From assembly GCA_937951935.1 (NCBI GenBank), contig CALGAM010000221.1:1-11684 (forward strand): a stretch of DNA of 11,684 nucleotides. The letters run 5' to 3'. Every line of letters begins with the position of its first letter. The first letter of the stretch is position 1. A program made the position numbers and the translations under genes. Below the pieces are notes generated by a model that made no database searches, was not told where the DNA came from, and saw only the letters and a list, made by a program, of their open reading frames with translations. Shown one piece after another: positions 1 to 7,894 of the stretch. This DNA comes from an uncultured Micromonospora sp. (GTDB lineage Bacteria > Actinomycetota > Actinomycetes > Mycobacteriales > Micromonosporaceae).

Positions 1-963
1 GAGGACATCGCCGCGTACGGCGCGTACCCGCAGCGGACCCTTGCCGGGGCGCTCGGCCTCGGCACGTCGCTGGCGCCGAACCCGACCGAGGAGAACTCCT
101 TCTTCGGACTTCCGCTGCTGGTGCTGGCCGTGGTGTGCCTCGTCGTGCTCTGGCGGCGCGCCGACCCCGCCCGCCGCGCCACGCTACGGGCGCTGGCGGT
201 CACCGCGCTGGTCTTCACCGTGCTCTCCTGGGGTCCGCGGGCGAAGATCCTCGGCGTCCACACCGACATCCCGCTGCCGTACGCCCTGCTCGGACACCTG
301 CCGGTCTTCGACGCCGCGCTGCCGTCCCGGCTCGCCTTCGTGGTGGCCCCGGTGGTCGGGCTGATCCTCGCGCACACCGTCGACGCGCTGCGGGCCCGGC
401 CCGCCCCCACCGCACGGGCCAGGGCGGCCTGGTTCGCCGGCTTCGCGGTGGCGCTGGTGCCGCTCGTACCGATCCCCCTGCTGACGGTCGAGCGGGAACC
501 GCTGCCCGACTTCATCACCTCGGGACTCTGGCGGGAGTACGTCTCACCCGGCGGGGTTCTCACCCCGGTGCCGCTCACCATCGACCTGACCCCGGACGGC
601 CAGCGCTGGCAGGCGTACGCCCTGGCCCGCCGGCAGGGCGAGTTCGCCATCCCGGCCGGCTTCTTCCTCGGGCCCGGCGGGCCGGGCGGACGGGGTCGGA
701 TCGGGCCGGTGCCCCGCCCGACCGAGACCCTGCTCGCCGAGGTGGCGAGAACCGGCCAGGTGCCGACCATCACCGACGCCGACCGCGCCGCCGCCCGCGA
801 CGACCTGCGGTACTGGGGTGTCGAGGTGGTGGTGCTCGACCCACAGATGCACGGCACGAAGTTCCGGCTGCACCCCGACGCCGTTCTCGACGCCACCACG
901 CAGCTGCTCGGGCCGCCCGAGCGGGTCGCCGACGTCTGGCTCTGGCGGATCCCGACCGCCTGA
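1..963 (+). CDS. C-terminal part of a polytopic membrane protein (GT-C/YfhO-like, partial)
   Basis: The reading frame is open from the first base and ends at TGA 961-963, so only the last 320 residues are present and the true start lies outside the window. Four hydrophobic stretches, probably membrane helices, fall at about residues 36-51, 61-77, 108-126 and 143-163. A roughly 155-residue soluble tail follows, with AARDDLRYWGVEVVVLDP near residues 263-280. Several transmembrane helices followed by a soluble domain ending in a 'GV-VVVLD' strand resemble large GT-C-type glycosyltransferases or YfhO-like membrane proteins that use polyprenyl-phosphate sugars. That is inference: the catalytic N-terminal loops are not in view. 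No substrate can be named. The gene ends 107 bp before lipB and is probably unrelated to lipoate metabolism. Confidence 0.75.
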   Translation, partial: EDIAAYGAYPQRTLAGALGLGTSLAPNPTEENSFFGLPLLVLAVVCLVVLWRRADPARRATLRALAVTALVFTVLSWGPRAKILGVHTDIPLPYALLGHLPVFDAALPSRLAFVVAPVVGLILAHTVDALRARPAPTARARAAWFAGFAVALVPLVPIPLLTVEREPLPDFITSGLWREYVSPGGVLTPVPLTIDLTPDGQRWQAYALARRQGEFAIPAGFFLGPGGPGGRGRIGPVPRPTETLLAEVARTGQVPTITDADRAAARDDLRYWGVEVVVLDPQMHGTKFRLHPDAVLDATTQLLGPPERVADVWLWRIPTA

Positions 964-1058
964 GGTGACCGGGCCGACGGTCGACTCCCGCCTCCGGCCA
1001 CCCGCCGGGACCGACGGTGACCCCGGCCACGAACCGGCCCGACCGACGGGTAGCGAAC

Positions 1059-1064
1059 TAAGCT
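1059..1064 (+). promoter_or_regulatory. lipB -10 element, leaderless promoter
   Basis: TAAGCT fits the actinobacterial -10 consensus TANNNT. It lies exactly at -12 to -7 if transcription starts on the G of the lipB GTG at 1071. No convincing Shine-Dalgarno sequence at normal spacing is visible, only GAGGAC directly abutting the start. This supports a leaderless mRNA. No clear -35 hexamer is recognisable. Confidence 0.5.
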
Positions 1065-1070
1065 GAGGAC

Positions 1071-1772
1071 GTGACCAGCACAGTTGTCGAATCGACCGAC
1101 ACCGTCGTCGCGACCGACACCGCGACCACGCTGACCAGCGTCCGCCTCGGCACCATCGACTACCTGCAGGCGTGGGCGGAGCAGCGCCGGATCCACGCGG
1201 AGGTCGTTGCTGGTGAGCGGCCGAACACCGTCCTGTTGCTCGAACACCCGAGCGTCTACACCGCGGGCAAGCGCACCGAGCCGTGGGACCGCCCGACCGA
1301 CGACACCCCGGTGATCGACGTCGACCGGGGCGGAAAGATCACCTGGCACGGTCCGGGGCAGCTCGTCGGCTACCCGATCATCAAGCTTCCCGGCGCCGAC
1401 ACCGGACGTCCGGTGGACGTGGTCGCGTTCGTCCGCCGTACCGAGCAGATGCTGGTCGACGTCTGCCACGAACTGGGCCTGACCGCCGCCCGGCGGGTCG
1501 ACATCAAGGGCCGCAGCGGCGTCTGGGTGCCGGCCGACGACCGCGGGCCGGACCGCAAGGTGGCGGCCCTCGGGCTGCGGGTGTCCCGCGGTGTGACCCA
1601 GCACGGCTTCTCAATCAACTGCGACTGTGACCTGGGCGCCTTCGACCGGATCGTGCCCTGCGGCATCCGGGACGCCGGCACCACCTCCCTCAGCGCGGAG
1701 CTGGGTCGCCGGGTCACCGTCTCCGAGGTGCTGCCGGTCGTCGAGCGGCACCTGTCGACGCTGCTCGGCTGA
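1071..1772 (+). CDS. lipB: Octanoyltransferase LipB (lipoyl(octanoyl) transferase)
   Basis: LipB moves the octanoyl group from octanoyl-ACP to a lysine of the lipoyl domains of pyruvate and 2-oxoglutarate dehydrogenases and of the glycine-cleavage H protein. It acts in the cytoplasm, and LipA then adds the sulfurs. The 233-residue protein carries the family signatures in order: LLLEHPSVYTAGKR (55-68), RGGKITWHGPGQLVGYPI (86-103), RKVAALGLRVSRGVTQHGFSIN (162-183) and the catalytic IVPCGI (194-199). The expected catalytic dyad is Lys163 and Cys197. The GTG start at 1071 is chosen because no other good start precedes the conserved core and a -10 element sits just upstream. The first 20 or so residues are a Thr/Val-rich, poorly conserved-looking extension. 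lipA follows after 249 bp with its own promoter, so the two need not be one operon. Confidence 0.96.
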   Translation: MTSTVVESTDTVVATDTATTLTSVRLGTIDYLQAWAEQRRIHAEVVAGERPNTVLLLEHPSVYTAGKRTEPWDRPTDDTPVIDVDRGGKITWHGPGQLVGYPIIKLPGADTGRPVDVVAFVRRTEQMLVDVCHELGLTAARRVDIKGRSGVWVPADDRGPDRKVAALGLRVSRGVTQHGFSINCDCDLGAFDRIVPCGIRDAGTTSLSAELGRRVTVSEVLPVVERHLSTLLG

Positions 1773-1910
1773 GGGACGCCCCGACGGATCCCGGCACACG
1801 GCGCCGTTCCACAGGCGGCGCCGTCCCCGCCGCGCGCCGTCTTGCACGCGGTGCTGTCCCCGCCGTGGCCATGGTCGGACCGGCACCGCACGGTGGTGGC
1901 CCCGGCCGCC

Positions 1911-1924
1911 GTCGTCCGGACGAC
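1911..1924. repeat. Perfect 14-bp palindrome in the lipB-lipA gap
   Basis: GTCGTCCGGACGAC is identical to its reverse complement. It lies about 90 bp upstream of the lipA -10 element in a 249-bp spacer (1773-2021) that otherwise holds only short GC repeats. These include GGCGCCGT at 1800-1807 and 1817-1824, and GTCCCCGCCG at 1823-1832 and 1857-1866. It could be an operator or part of a weak lipB terminator. A chance palindrome is also possible in such GC-rich DNA. Confidence 0.35.
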
Positions 1925-2009
1925 CGGTGTCCACCCACCGTGAGTGCTGTCACCCGCCTCGGCACGTGAGCCCGGTCGCCTCCGGTCGATCGGCCGTACC
2001 GGTGGCGCG

Positions 2010-2015
2010 TAGGCT
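2010..2015 (+). promoter_or_regulatory. lipA -10 element, leaderless promoter
   Basis: TAGGCT matches TANNNT and occupies -12 to -7 relative to the lipA GTG at 2022, the same geometry as at lipB. The two sites share the pattern TA(A/G)GCT, six bases, then GTGACC. No Shine-Dalgarno is seen, so the mRNA is probably leaderless. No convincing -35 element is visible. Confidence 0.5.
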
Positions 2016-2021
2016 CGATTC

Positions 2022-3125
2022 GTGACCACCGAGCACCCCGCGACCCCCGCCGCCGCCGGCGTCGGACGGGGACACGTCGCGACCACGCCGGAGCCCCGCA
2101 GCACCCTGCCCGTCGCCCCCGAGGGCCGCCGGCTGCTGCGTATCGAGGCCCGCAACGCCGCCACGCCGATCGAGCGCAAACCGCCGTGGATCAAGGTCAG
2201 GGCCAAGATGGGTCCGGAGTACACCCAGCTTCGGGGTCTGGTCTCGCGGGAAGGGTTGCACACGGTCTGCCAGGAGGCGGGCTGCCCGAACATCTACGAG
2301 TGCTGGGAGGACCGCGAGGCGACGTTCCTGATCGGCGGCGACCAGTGCACCCGCCGGTGCGACTTCTGCCAGATCGACACCGGCAAGCCGGCCGACTTCG
2401 ACGCCGACGAGCCGCGCCGGGTCGCCGAGTCGGTGGCCGCGATGGGCCTGCGGTACGCCACCGTCACCGGGGTGGCCCGCGACGACCTCCCGGACGGCGG
2501 CGCCTGGCTCTACGCCGAGACCGTGCGGCAGATCCACGCGTTGACCCGGCGGGACGCCGCGACCCGTCCGGAGGACGGCGACGCCGACGGCACCGGTGAC
2601 GACGTGCTGGACGGGCTGCCGCACTGTGGTGTGGAGCTGCTGATCCCCGACTTCAACGGCGACCCCGGGCTGCTCGCGGAGGTCTTCGACTCCCGCCCCG
2701 AGGTGCTCGCGCACAACGTGGAGACGGTGCCCCGGATCTTCCGGCGGATCCGGCCGGCGTTCCGCTACGAGCGTTCGCTGGACGTCATCAGCCAGGCCCG
2801 CGCCGCCGGCCTGGTGACCAAGTCCAACCTGATCCTCGGGCTCGGCGAGGAGCGGGCCGAGATCTCCCAGGCACTGCGCGACCTGCACGCGGCCGGCTGC
2901 GAGCTCGTCACCATCACCCAGTACCTGCGCCCGACCCCGCGGCACCACCCGGTGCAGCGGTGGGTCCGTCCGGAGGAGTTCGTCGAGCTGCGGGAGGAGG
3001 CGGAGCAGATCGGCTTCGCCGGGGTGATGAGCGGGCCCCTGGTGCGCTCGTCGTACCGCGCCGGACGGCTCTACCAGCAGGCCGTGCGGGCCCGGAACCT
3101 GCCGGCCCCGGCCGTCGCCGGGTAG
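2022..3125 (+). CDS. lipA: Lipoyl synthase LipA (radical SAM)
   Basis: LipA inserts two sulfur atoms into protein-bound octanoyl groups at C6 and C8, completing the lipoyl cofactor made with LipB. The 367-residue protein shows both iron-sulfur cluster motifs. The auxiliary, sulfur-donating cluster uses Cys83, Cys88 and Cys94 (CQEAGCPNIYEC) and the conserved RSSYRA near 342-347, whose serine ligates that cluster in the family. The radical-SAM cluster uses Cys109, Cys113 and Cys116 (CTRRCDFC). Other family motifs are PDFNGD (209-214), HNVETVPRIFRRIRP (231-245) and the TKSNLILGLGE segment (266-276). The GTG start at 2022 gives a roughly 45-residue variable N-terminus before KPPWIKV. An acidic, glycine-rich insertion at about 177-200 is longer than I expect for the family. 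The gene ends at a strong hairpin (3144-3181). Confidence 0.97.
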   Translation: MTTEHPATPAAAGVGRGHVATTPEPRSTLPVAPEGRRLLRIEARNAATPIERKPPWIKVRAKMGPEYTQLRGLVSREGLHTVCQEAGCPNIYECWEDREATFLIGGDQCTRRCDFCQIDTGKPADFDADEPRRVAESVAAMGLRYATVTGVARDDLPDGGAWLYAETVRQIHALTRRDAATRPEDGDADGTGDDVLDGLPHCGVELLIPDFNGDPGLLAEVFDSRPEVLAHNVETVPRIFRRIRPAFRYERSLDVISQARAAGLVTKSNLILGLGEERAEISQALRDLHAAGCELVTITQYLRPTPRHHPVQRWVRPEEFVELREEAEQIGFAGVMSGPLVRSSYRAGRLYQQAVRARNLPAPAVAG

Positions 3126-3143
3126 CCTCGCGTCACCGTCGCA

Positions 3144-3181
3144 CCGGCCCGTCGCTTCCTGCCGCCGAAGCGGCGGGCCGG
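3144..3181 (+). terminator. lipA terminator hairpin
   Basis: CCGGCCCGTCGCTTC (3144-3158) pairs with GAAGCGGCGGGCCGG (3167-3181) over 15 bp with one G-U wobble and an 8-nt loop. It starts 18 bp after the lipA stop. No T-tract follows, as is common for actinobacterial terminators. Its right arm overlaps the left arm of a second inverted repeat (3176-3209). Confidence 0.75.
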
Positions 3182-3209
3182 AATCCTTCGACCATGCTAG
3201 ATTCCGGCC
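3176..3209. repeat. 10-bp inverted repeat overlapping the terminator and the next promoter
   Basis: GGCCGGAATC (3176-3185) is the exact reverse complement of GATTCCGGCC (3200-3209), with a 14-nt spacer. The left arm shares 3176-3181 with the lipA terminator stem, so in RNA the two hairpins exclude each other. In DNA the right arm overlaps the candidate -10 TAGATT. The repeat could act as an operator, an antiterminator or simply a second stem. Confidence 0.5.
3198..3203 (+). promoter_or_regulatory. Candidate -10 of the FAD oxidoreductase gene
   Basis: TAGATT matches TANNNT and would start transcription near 3210. That gives a roughly 50-nt leader containing the AGGTGAT ribosome binding site. 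The hexamer lies partly inside the right arm of the 10-bp inverted repeat. No clear -35 element is seen. Confidence 0.35.
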
Positions 3210-3243
3210 GTTCTCTGCCGGATACTTGTCGGCAACATGTCGA

Positions 3244-3250
3244 AGGTGAT
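3244..3250 (+). promoter_or_regulatory. Ribosome binding site deciding the oxidoreductase start
   Basis: AGGTGAT is complementary to the 16S rRNA 3' end and lies 10 nt upstream of ATG 3261, across an A-rich spacer. Upstream in-frame ATGs at 3237 and 3249 have no usable site at proper spacing, so 3261 is preferred. Confidence 0.45.
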
Positions 3251-3260
3251 GAATAAAAGC

Positions 3261-4736
3261 ATGACAGTGCCCCATACCGTGGTCATCGGAGCGGGTCCCG
3301 CCGGCCTGACCGCGGCGTACGAGCTGACCAAGCGCGACGCCACGGTCGAGGTCTTCGAGGCCGACGAGGTGGTCGGCGGCATCAGCCGCACCGTGGAACG
3401 CGACGGCTGGCGCTTCGACATCGGCGGGCACCGCTTCTTCACCAAGGTCCCCCAGGTGGAGGCGCTGTGGCACGAGATCCTTCCGGCCGAGGACTTCCTG
3501 CTCCGGCCCCGGATGAGCCGCATCTACTACCGGGGCAAGCTGTACGACTACCCGCTGAAGGCGGGCAACGCGCTGCGTAACCTCGGGTTCGTCGAGGCGG
3601 TCCGCTGCATCGGCTCGTACCTGTGGGCGCGGATCTCGCCGCCGAAGGACCAGTCCCACCTCGCCGGCTGGGTCACGGCCCGGTTCGGGCGGCGGCTGTT
3701 CCAGCACTTCTTCAAGACGTACAACGAGAAGCTCTGGGGCGTACCCGCGACCCAGCTCTCCGCCGACTGGGCCGCACAGCGGATCAAGAACCTCTCGCTC
3801 TCCAAGGCGGTGCTGAACGCGCTGCTGCCCAAGCGCAACCAGAAGGAGATCACCAGCCTCATCGAGGAGTTCAACTACCCCAAGTACGGCCCCGGCATGA
3901 TGTGGGAACGCTGTGCCGAGCACGTGGAGAAGCGGGGCGGCACGGTCACCCTCAACACGCGCGTCGAGACGGTGCACCGGGAGAACGGCCGGGCGGTCGC
4001 CGTCACCGTCACCGGGCCGGACGGTTCGCGGCGGGTCGCCGCCGACCACATCATCTCCTCGATGCCGATCTCGCACCTGGTGCTCGCGATGGACCCGCCC
4101 GCCCCGCCGGAGGTCGTCGCCGCGGCGAAGGACCTGTTCCACCGCGACTTCCTCACCGTGGCGCTGGTGGTGCCGGAGGAGTTCAGCTTCCCGGACAACT
4201 GGATCTACATCCACGCCCCCGAGGTCAAGGTCGGCCGGATCCAGAACTTCGGCTCCTGGTCGCCGTACATGGTGAAGGACGGACGTACCTGCCTGGGGTT
4301 GGAGTACTTCCTCAACATCGGCGACGAGCTCTGGAACACCCCCGACGAGGAGCTGGTCGCGCTCGGCACCGCCGAACTGGAGCGGCTCGGCCTGGTCCGG
4401 CCCGGCTCGGTCGAGGCCGGGTACGTGGTCCGGATGCCCCGGGCGTACCCGTTCTACGACTTCGCGTACCGGGACAACGTCGCCACCATCCGGGCCTGGC
4501 TGGAGAGGGAGGTCCCGAACGTCCACCCGGTCGGGCGCAACGGCATGCACCGCTACAACAACGCCGACCACTCGATGCTGACCGCCATGCTGACGGTGTC
4601 GAACATCCTCGACGGCACCGACCACGACGTCTGGGAGGTCAACGTCGAGGCGGAGTACCACGAGGAGCGGGCTCCGGGCGACCACGGCACCGGTCGGGCC
4701 GCGCCGGTGCTGCCCCGGGTCGGCGCTCTCCGCTGA
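3261..4736 (+). CDS. NAD(P)/FAD-dependent oxidoreductase, PRK07208-like (amine oxidase/UDP-galactopyranose mutase-like fold)
   Basis: This is a 491-residue flavoprotein from ATG 3261 (499 if ATG 3237 is used). The N-terminal Rossmann motif GAGPAG (10-15), the ribose-binding acidic residue in FEADE (32-36), GGISRT (39-44) and RFDIGGHRFF (51-60) identify an FAD-binding protein. EKLWGVP (156-162), SADWAAQRIK (167-176) and the C-terminal GRNGMHRYNNADHS (425-438) are signatures I recall for the PRK07208 group, related to HemY-like amine oxidases and UDP-galactopyranose mutase. The real substrate is unknown to me. Annotation as protoporphyrinogen oxidase would be over-reach. Homologues often occur near envelope glycosyltransferases, so a sugar or isoprenoid-lipid role is possible but unproven. 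It interrupts an otherwise Mycobacterium-like lipA-DUF4191 adjacency. The last 20 or so residues look like a variable tail. Confidence 0.88.
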   Translation: MTVPHTVVIGAGPAGLTAAYELTKRDATVEVFEADEVVGGISRTVERDGWRFDIGGHRFFTKVPQVEALWHEILPAEDFLLRPRMSRIYYRGKLYDYPLKAGNALRNLGFVEAVRCIGSYLWARISPPKDQSHLAGWVTARFGRRLFQHFFKTYNEKLWGVPATQLSADWAAQRIKNLSLSKAVLNALLPKRNQKEITSLIEEFNYPKYGPGMMWERCAEHVEKRGGTVTLNTRVETVHRENGRAVAVTVTGPDGSRRVAADHIISSMPISHLVLAMDPPAPPEVVAAAKDLFHRDFLTVALVVPEEFSFPDNWIYIHAPEVKVGRIQNFGSWSPYMVKDGRTCLGLEYFLNIGDELWNTPDEELVALGTAELERLGLVRPGSVEAGYVVRMPRAYPFYDFAYRDNVATIRAWLEREVPNVHPVGRNGMHRYNNADHSMLTAMLTVSNILDGTDHDVWEVNVEAEYHEERAPGDHGTGRAAPVLPRVGALR

Positions 4737-4761
4737 GCCGGCTCGGCCGGCCCGCACCCGC

Positions 4762-4788
4762 CCCGTGGCCGGCCGGGGCGACCACGGG
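4762..4788 (+). terminator. Possible terminator after the oxidoreductase gene
   Basis: CCCGTGG (4762-4768) pairs with CCACGGG (4782-4788) around a 13-nt loop, 25 bp after the stop codon and before the next promoter. There is no T-tract and several alternative GC pairings exist, so support is moderate. Confidence 0.4.
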
Positions 4789-4812
4789 CCGGTCGGGGGC
4801 ATCCCGGACCAC

Positions 4813-4818
4813 TAGACT
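4813..4818 (+). promoter_or_regulatory. DUF4191 gene -10 element, leaderless promoter
   Basis: TAGACT matches TANNNT and ends 7 nt before ATG 4826, so transcription should begin at or one base before the start codon. No Shine-Dalgarno precedes the ATG. Confidence 0.5.
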
Positions 4819-4825
4819 CCCTCGC

Positions 4826-5521
4826 ATGGCAAAGGCGCAGGAGAAGGTGTCGTTCGGCCAGCGGCTGAAGCAGATCGGGATGGTGTTCTCGTTCACCGCC
4901 AAACGCGACAGGTGGTTCATTCCGCTCACCGTCGTCGCGCTGATCGTCCCGATCGCGTTCACCGTGTTCGCGGTGAGGTCGTGGGGCTGGCTGTGGCTGC
5001 CCGTCGGCATCCTGGTCACCCTGCTCGCGGTGCTGATCGTGCTGAACCTGCGCTCCACCAGCGCGATGATGAACGCCGCCGAGGGGCAGCCGGGCGCGGC
5101 GGCCTCGATCCTGCAGAGCATGCGCGGCGGCTGGCGGGTGACTCCCGTGATCAGCTCGACCACCCAGATGGACATGGTCCACCTGGTCGTCGGCCGCCCC
5201 GGCGTGATCCTGCTGGCCGAGGGCAACCCGCAGCGGACCCGCACCATGCTCGGCCAGGAGAAGCGGCGGCTGGCCAAGGTGATCGGCTCGGCGCCGCTGT
5301 ACGACTACGTCATCGGCACGGGCGAGAACGAACTGTCCATCCGCAAGCTGCGGATGACCCTCATGCGCCTGCCGCACAACCTCAGCGGCAAGGAGGTCAG
5401 CGCGCTCGACCGGCGGATCAAGGCCCTCGCCGCCGCGAGGCCGCAGATGCCGAAGGGCGCGATCCCGAAGAACATGCGTCCGCCGAAGGGTGCCTTCCGG
5501 CAGATGCGCAGCCGGCGGTGA
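4826..5521 (+). CDS. DUF4191 family membrane protein (Rv2219-like)
   Basis: This is a 231-residue protein of unknown function. A charged N-terminus (MAKAQEKVSFGQRLKQ) precedes two adjacent membrane helices at about 31-50 and 54-75. A cytoplasmic-looking soluble domain follows, with GRPGVILLAEG (123-133), QRTRTMLGQEKRRLAKVIG (136-154) and a very basic C-terminus (about 198-231, rich in Lys, Arg and Pro). The fold and the position between lipA and glnA match the actinobacterial DUF4191 family, of which M. tuberculosis Rv2219 is a member by memory. The frame stays open far upstream, inside the oxidoreductase gene. ATG 4826 is chosen because the -10 element sits right before it and the sequence from here is family-like. 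The domain could sense or bind a nucleic acid or lipid, but nothing here shows it. Confidence 0.88.
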   Translation: MAKAQEKVSFGQRLKQIGMVFSFTAKRDRWFIPLTVVALIVPIAFTVFAVRSWGWLWLPVGILVTLLAVLIVLNLRSTSAMMNAAEGQPGAAASILQSMRGGWRVTPVISSTTQMDMVHLVVGRPGVILLAEGNPQRTRTMLGQEKRRLAKVIGSAPLYDYVIGTGENELSIRKLRMTLMRLPHNLSGKEVSALDRRIKALAAARPQMPKGAIPKNMRPPKGAFRQMRSRR

Positions 5522-5731
5522 GGCCGCGCGTCGTCGTCGCGCGCGCCCACCCCACGCTCCGCGCCGTCCCGCGCACCGCCAGGCCCGCCCCTCCTGCTCC
5601 TGCCCAGCAGCCGACCCCGCACCGAACCCGCGGGCCGAGGCCGGACCGCGCACGTGTCCCGTTCCGGGCGAACCTGTCCCGGGCGACCGGGCCCGGGGAT
5701 CACCCCGCCCACGGGGGGCGCCGGGTCCACC

Positions 5732-5745
5732 GGCCCGCGCGGGCC
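5732..5745. terminator. Possible bidirectional terminator between convergent genes
   Basis: GGCCCGCGCGGGCC is a perfect 14-bp palindrome (5-bp stem with a GCGC loop) in the 245-bp gap 5522-5766 between the DUF4191 gene and the convergent RDD gene. The rest of the gap holds C-rich sequence and a degenerate direct repeat beginning TGTCCCG near 5654 and 5674. I see no gene in it. Confidence 0.3.
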
Positions 5746-5766
5746 TGACGCGGGTCGGGGCGCCGG

Positions 5767-6186
5767 TCAGCGCGTCGGCGCGGGCGACGGGACGGCGACC
5801 ACGATCGAGCCGGCGAGCCGGTCGTGCAGACCGCGCTGGTCCCTGTCCATCAGCAGCGCCGGGACCACGAGACAGAGCAGCACCGCCCGCAGCAGCGCCC
5901 GGGGGATGCCGATCCGCCCACCGTCGTCGTGGGCCACGCACCGCAACCGGGAGACCCACATGCCGGGCGTCTGCGCGAAGAGCCCGATGAAGACGGTGTA
6001 CGCGACGAGCAGCACCAGCACCGGCGGCCAGCCGTCCCGCATCGGGTCCGCGAAGGTGGCGGAGAGCATGGCGCACAGCGCCCAGTCGACGAGCAGCGCC
6101 CCGAACCGGCGGGCCAGGCTGGGCAGCGCGACGGCGTCGCCGGTCGCGGACACGACCGGGGCTGCGGGTTCATCCTTGGTCGCCAC
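5767..6186 (-). CDS. RDD family membrane protein
   Basis: This is a small integral membrane protein of 139 residues if started at GTG 6186. RDD-family marks are present: RRFGALLVDW (26-35) with the conserved Arg and Asp, a central QTPGMWVSRLRCV block (72-84), and the C-terminal DQRGLHDRLAGSIVV (116-130). Three hydrophobic segments fall near 29-47, 54-71 and 97-113. RDD proteins have been linked to transport in some bacteria, but the role here is unknown. A TTG at 6264 would add 26 residues. The GTG is preferred because GATACCCT lies just upstream and the extra residues are Arg/Gly/Pro-rich and not family-like. The gene is divergent from glnA and convergent with the DUF4191 gene, as in mycobacteria, where Rv2219A sits next to glnA1. 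Confidence 0.88.
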   Translation of the reverse strand: MATKDEPAAPVVSATGDAVALPSLARRFGALLVDWALCAMLSATFADPMRDGWPPVLVLLVAYTVFIGLFAQTPGMWVSRLRCVAHDDGGRIGIPRALLRAVLLCLVVPALLMDRDQRGLHDRLAGSIVVAVPSPAPTR

Positions 6187-6194
6187 GGAGAGCC

Positions 6195-6200
6195 AGGGTA
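6195..6200 (-). promoter_or_regulatory. RDD gene -10 element, probably leaderless
   Basis: On the minus strand TACCCT (in GATACCCT) matches TANNNT and ends 8 nt before GTG 6186, with no Shine-Dalgarno between. Transcription would begin at or a base or two before the start codon. The 8-nt gap is slightly longer than at lipB and lipA. Confidence 0.4.
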
Positions 6201-6325
6201 TCGCCCCGTCGGGCGGGCCCCGGCGGCGACCCGACGAGCCGTGGTGAACCGCCAAAAAGCACAATCAGCGACAAGACAGATAAAAGCGTGCTTATTCAGG
6301 TAACATCCGGGGCGGGGCACCGACA

Positions 6326-6338
6326 CGCACCAGGTGCG
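6326..6338. repeat. Inverted repeat upstream of glnA
   Basis: CGCACC-A-GGTGCG is a perfect 6-bp inverted repeat around a single base, 20 bp upstream of the GlnR-like box. It could be an operator for glnA or for the divergent RDD gene, or chance. The neighbouring stretch 6250-6310 is notably A-rich for this genome and contains GTAAC at 6300-6304. Confidence 0.3.
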
Positions 6339-6357
6339 ATCACGCTCCGCGAATGAC

Positions 6358-6373
6358 GTAACACGGCGGAAAC
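6358..6373 (+). promoter_or_regulatory. GlnR-like binding box upstream of glnA
   Basis: GTAAC, six bases, then GAAAC reproduces one gTnAC-n6-GaAAC unit of the actinomycete GlnR box known from Streptomyces glnA and other nitrogen genes. It lies about 80 bp before the glnA start and about 33 bp before a candidate -10. A second full unit at the regular 6-nt spacing is not obvious on either side. Confidence 0.5.
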
Positions 6374-6405
6374 AGCAGAGACATGCTCGGGCAATGGCCT
6401 GGCCA

Positions 6406-6411
6406 TAGCGT
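6406..6411 (+). promoter_or_regulatory. Candidate glnA -10 element
   Basis: TAGCGT matches TANNNT and would give a start near 6418 and a leader of about 35 nt carrying the AGGAGG ribosome binding site. No good -35 is visible, which would suit an activator-dependent promoter. TAACAT at 6301-6306 is an alternative upstream -10. Confidence 0.35.
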
Positions 6412-6442
6412 CGCCACCAGCCTAGCCACCAGTGGACGTGCC

Positions 6443-6448
6443 AGGAGG
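6443..6448 (+). promoter_or_regulatory. glnA Shine-Dalgarno fixing the GTG start
   Basis: AGGAGG lies 4 nt before GTG 6453, a tight but usable spacing. An upstream in-frame GTG at 6432 would place this site inside the coding region, so 6453 is the better start. Confidence 0.6.
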
Positions 6449-6452
6449 ACGT

Positions 6453-7877
<1,425 letters not shown>

Positions 7878-7894
7878 TCCACGCCACGACCACC

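Noticed and set aside
1950..4802. Very long open frame antisense to lipA and the oxidoreductase gene
   Set aside because: High GC content keeps the antisense frame open. The translation is low-complexity (Val/Asp/Arg/Gly-rich) without motifs, and both plus-strand genes beneath are unmistakable.
6187..6264. N-terminal extension of the RDD protein to a TTG start
   Set aside because: The added 26 residues are Arg/Gly/Pro-rich and not family-like. They would also overlie the TACCCT promoter element just before the GTG.
6250..6452. Riboswitch or glutamine-responsive RNA in the glnA leader
   Set aside because: If the -10 at 6406 is right, the leader is only about 35 nt. I see no conserved aptamer-like core, and the region is better explained by GlnR-type control.
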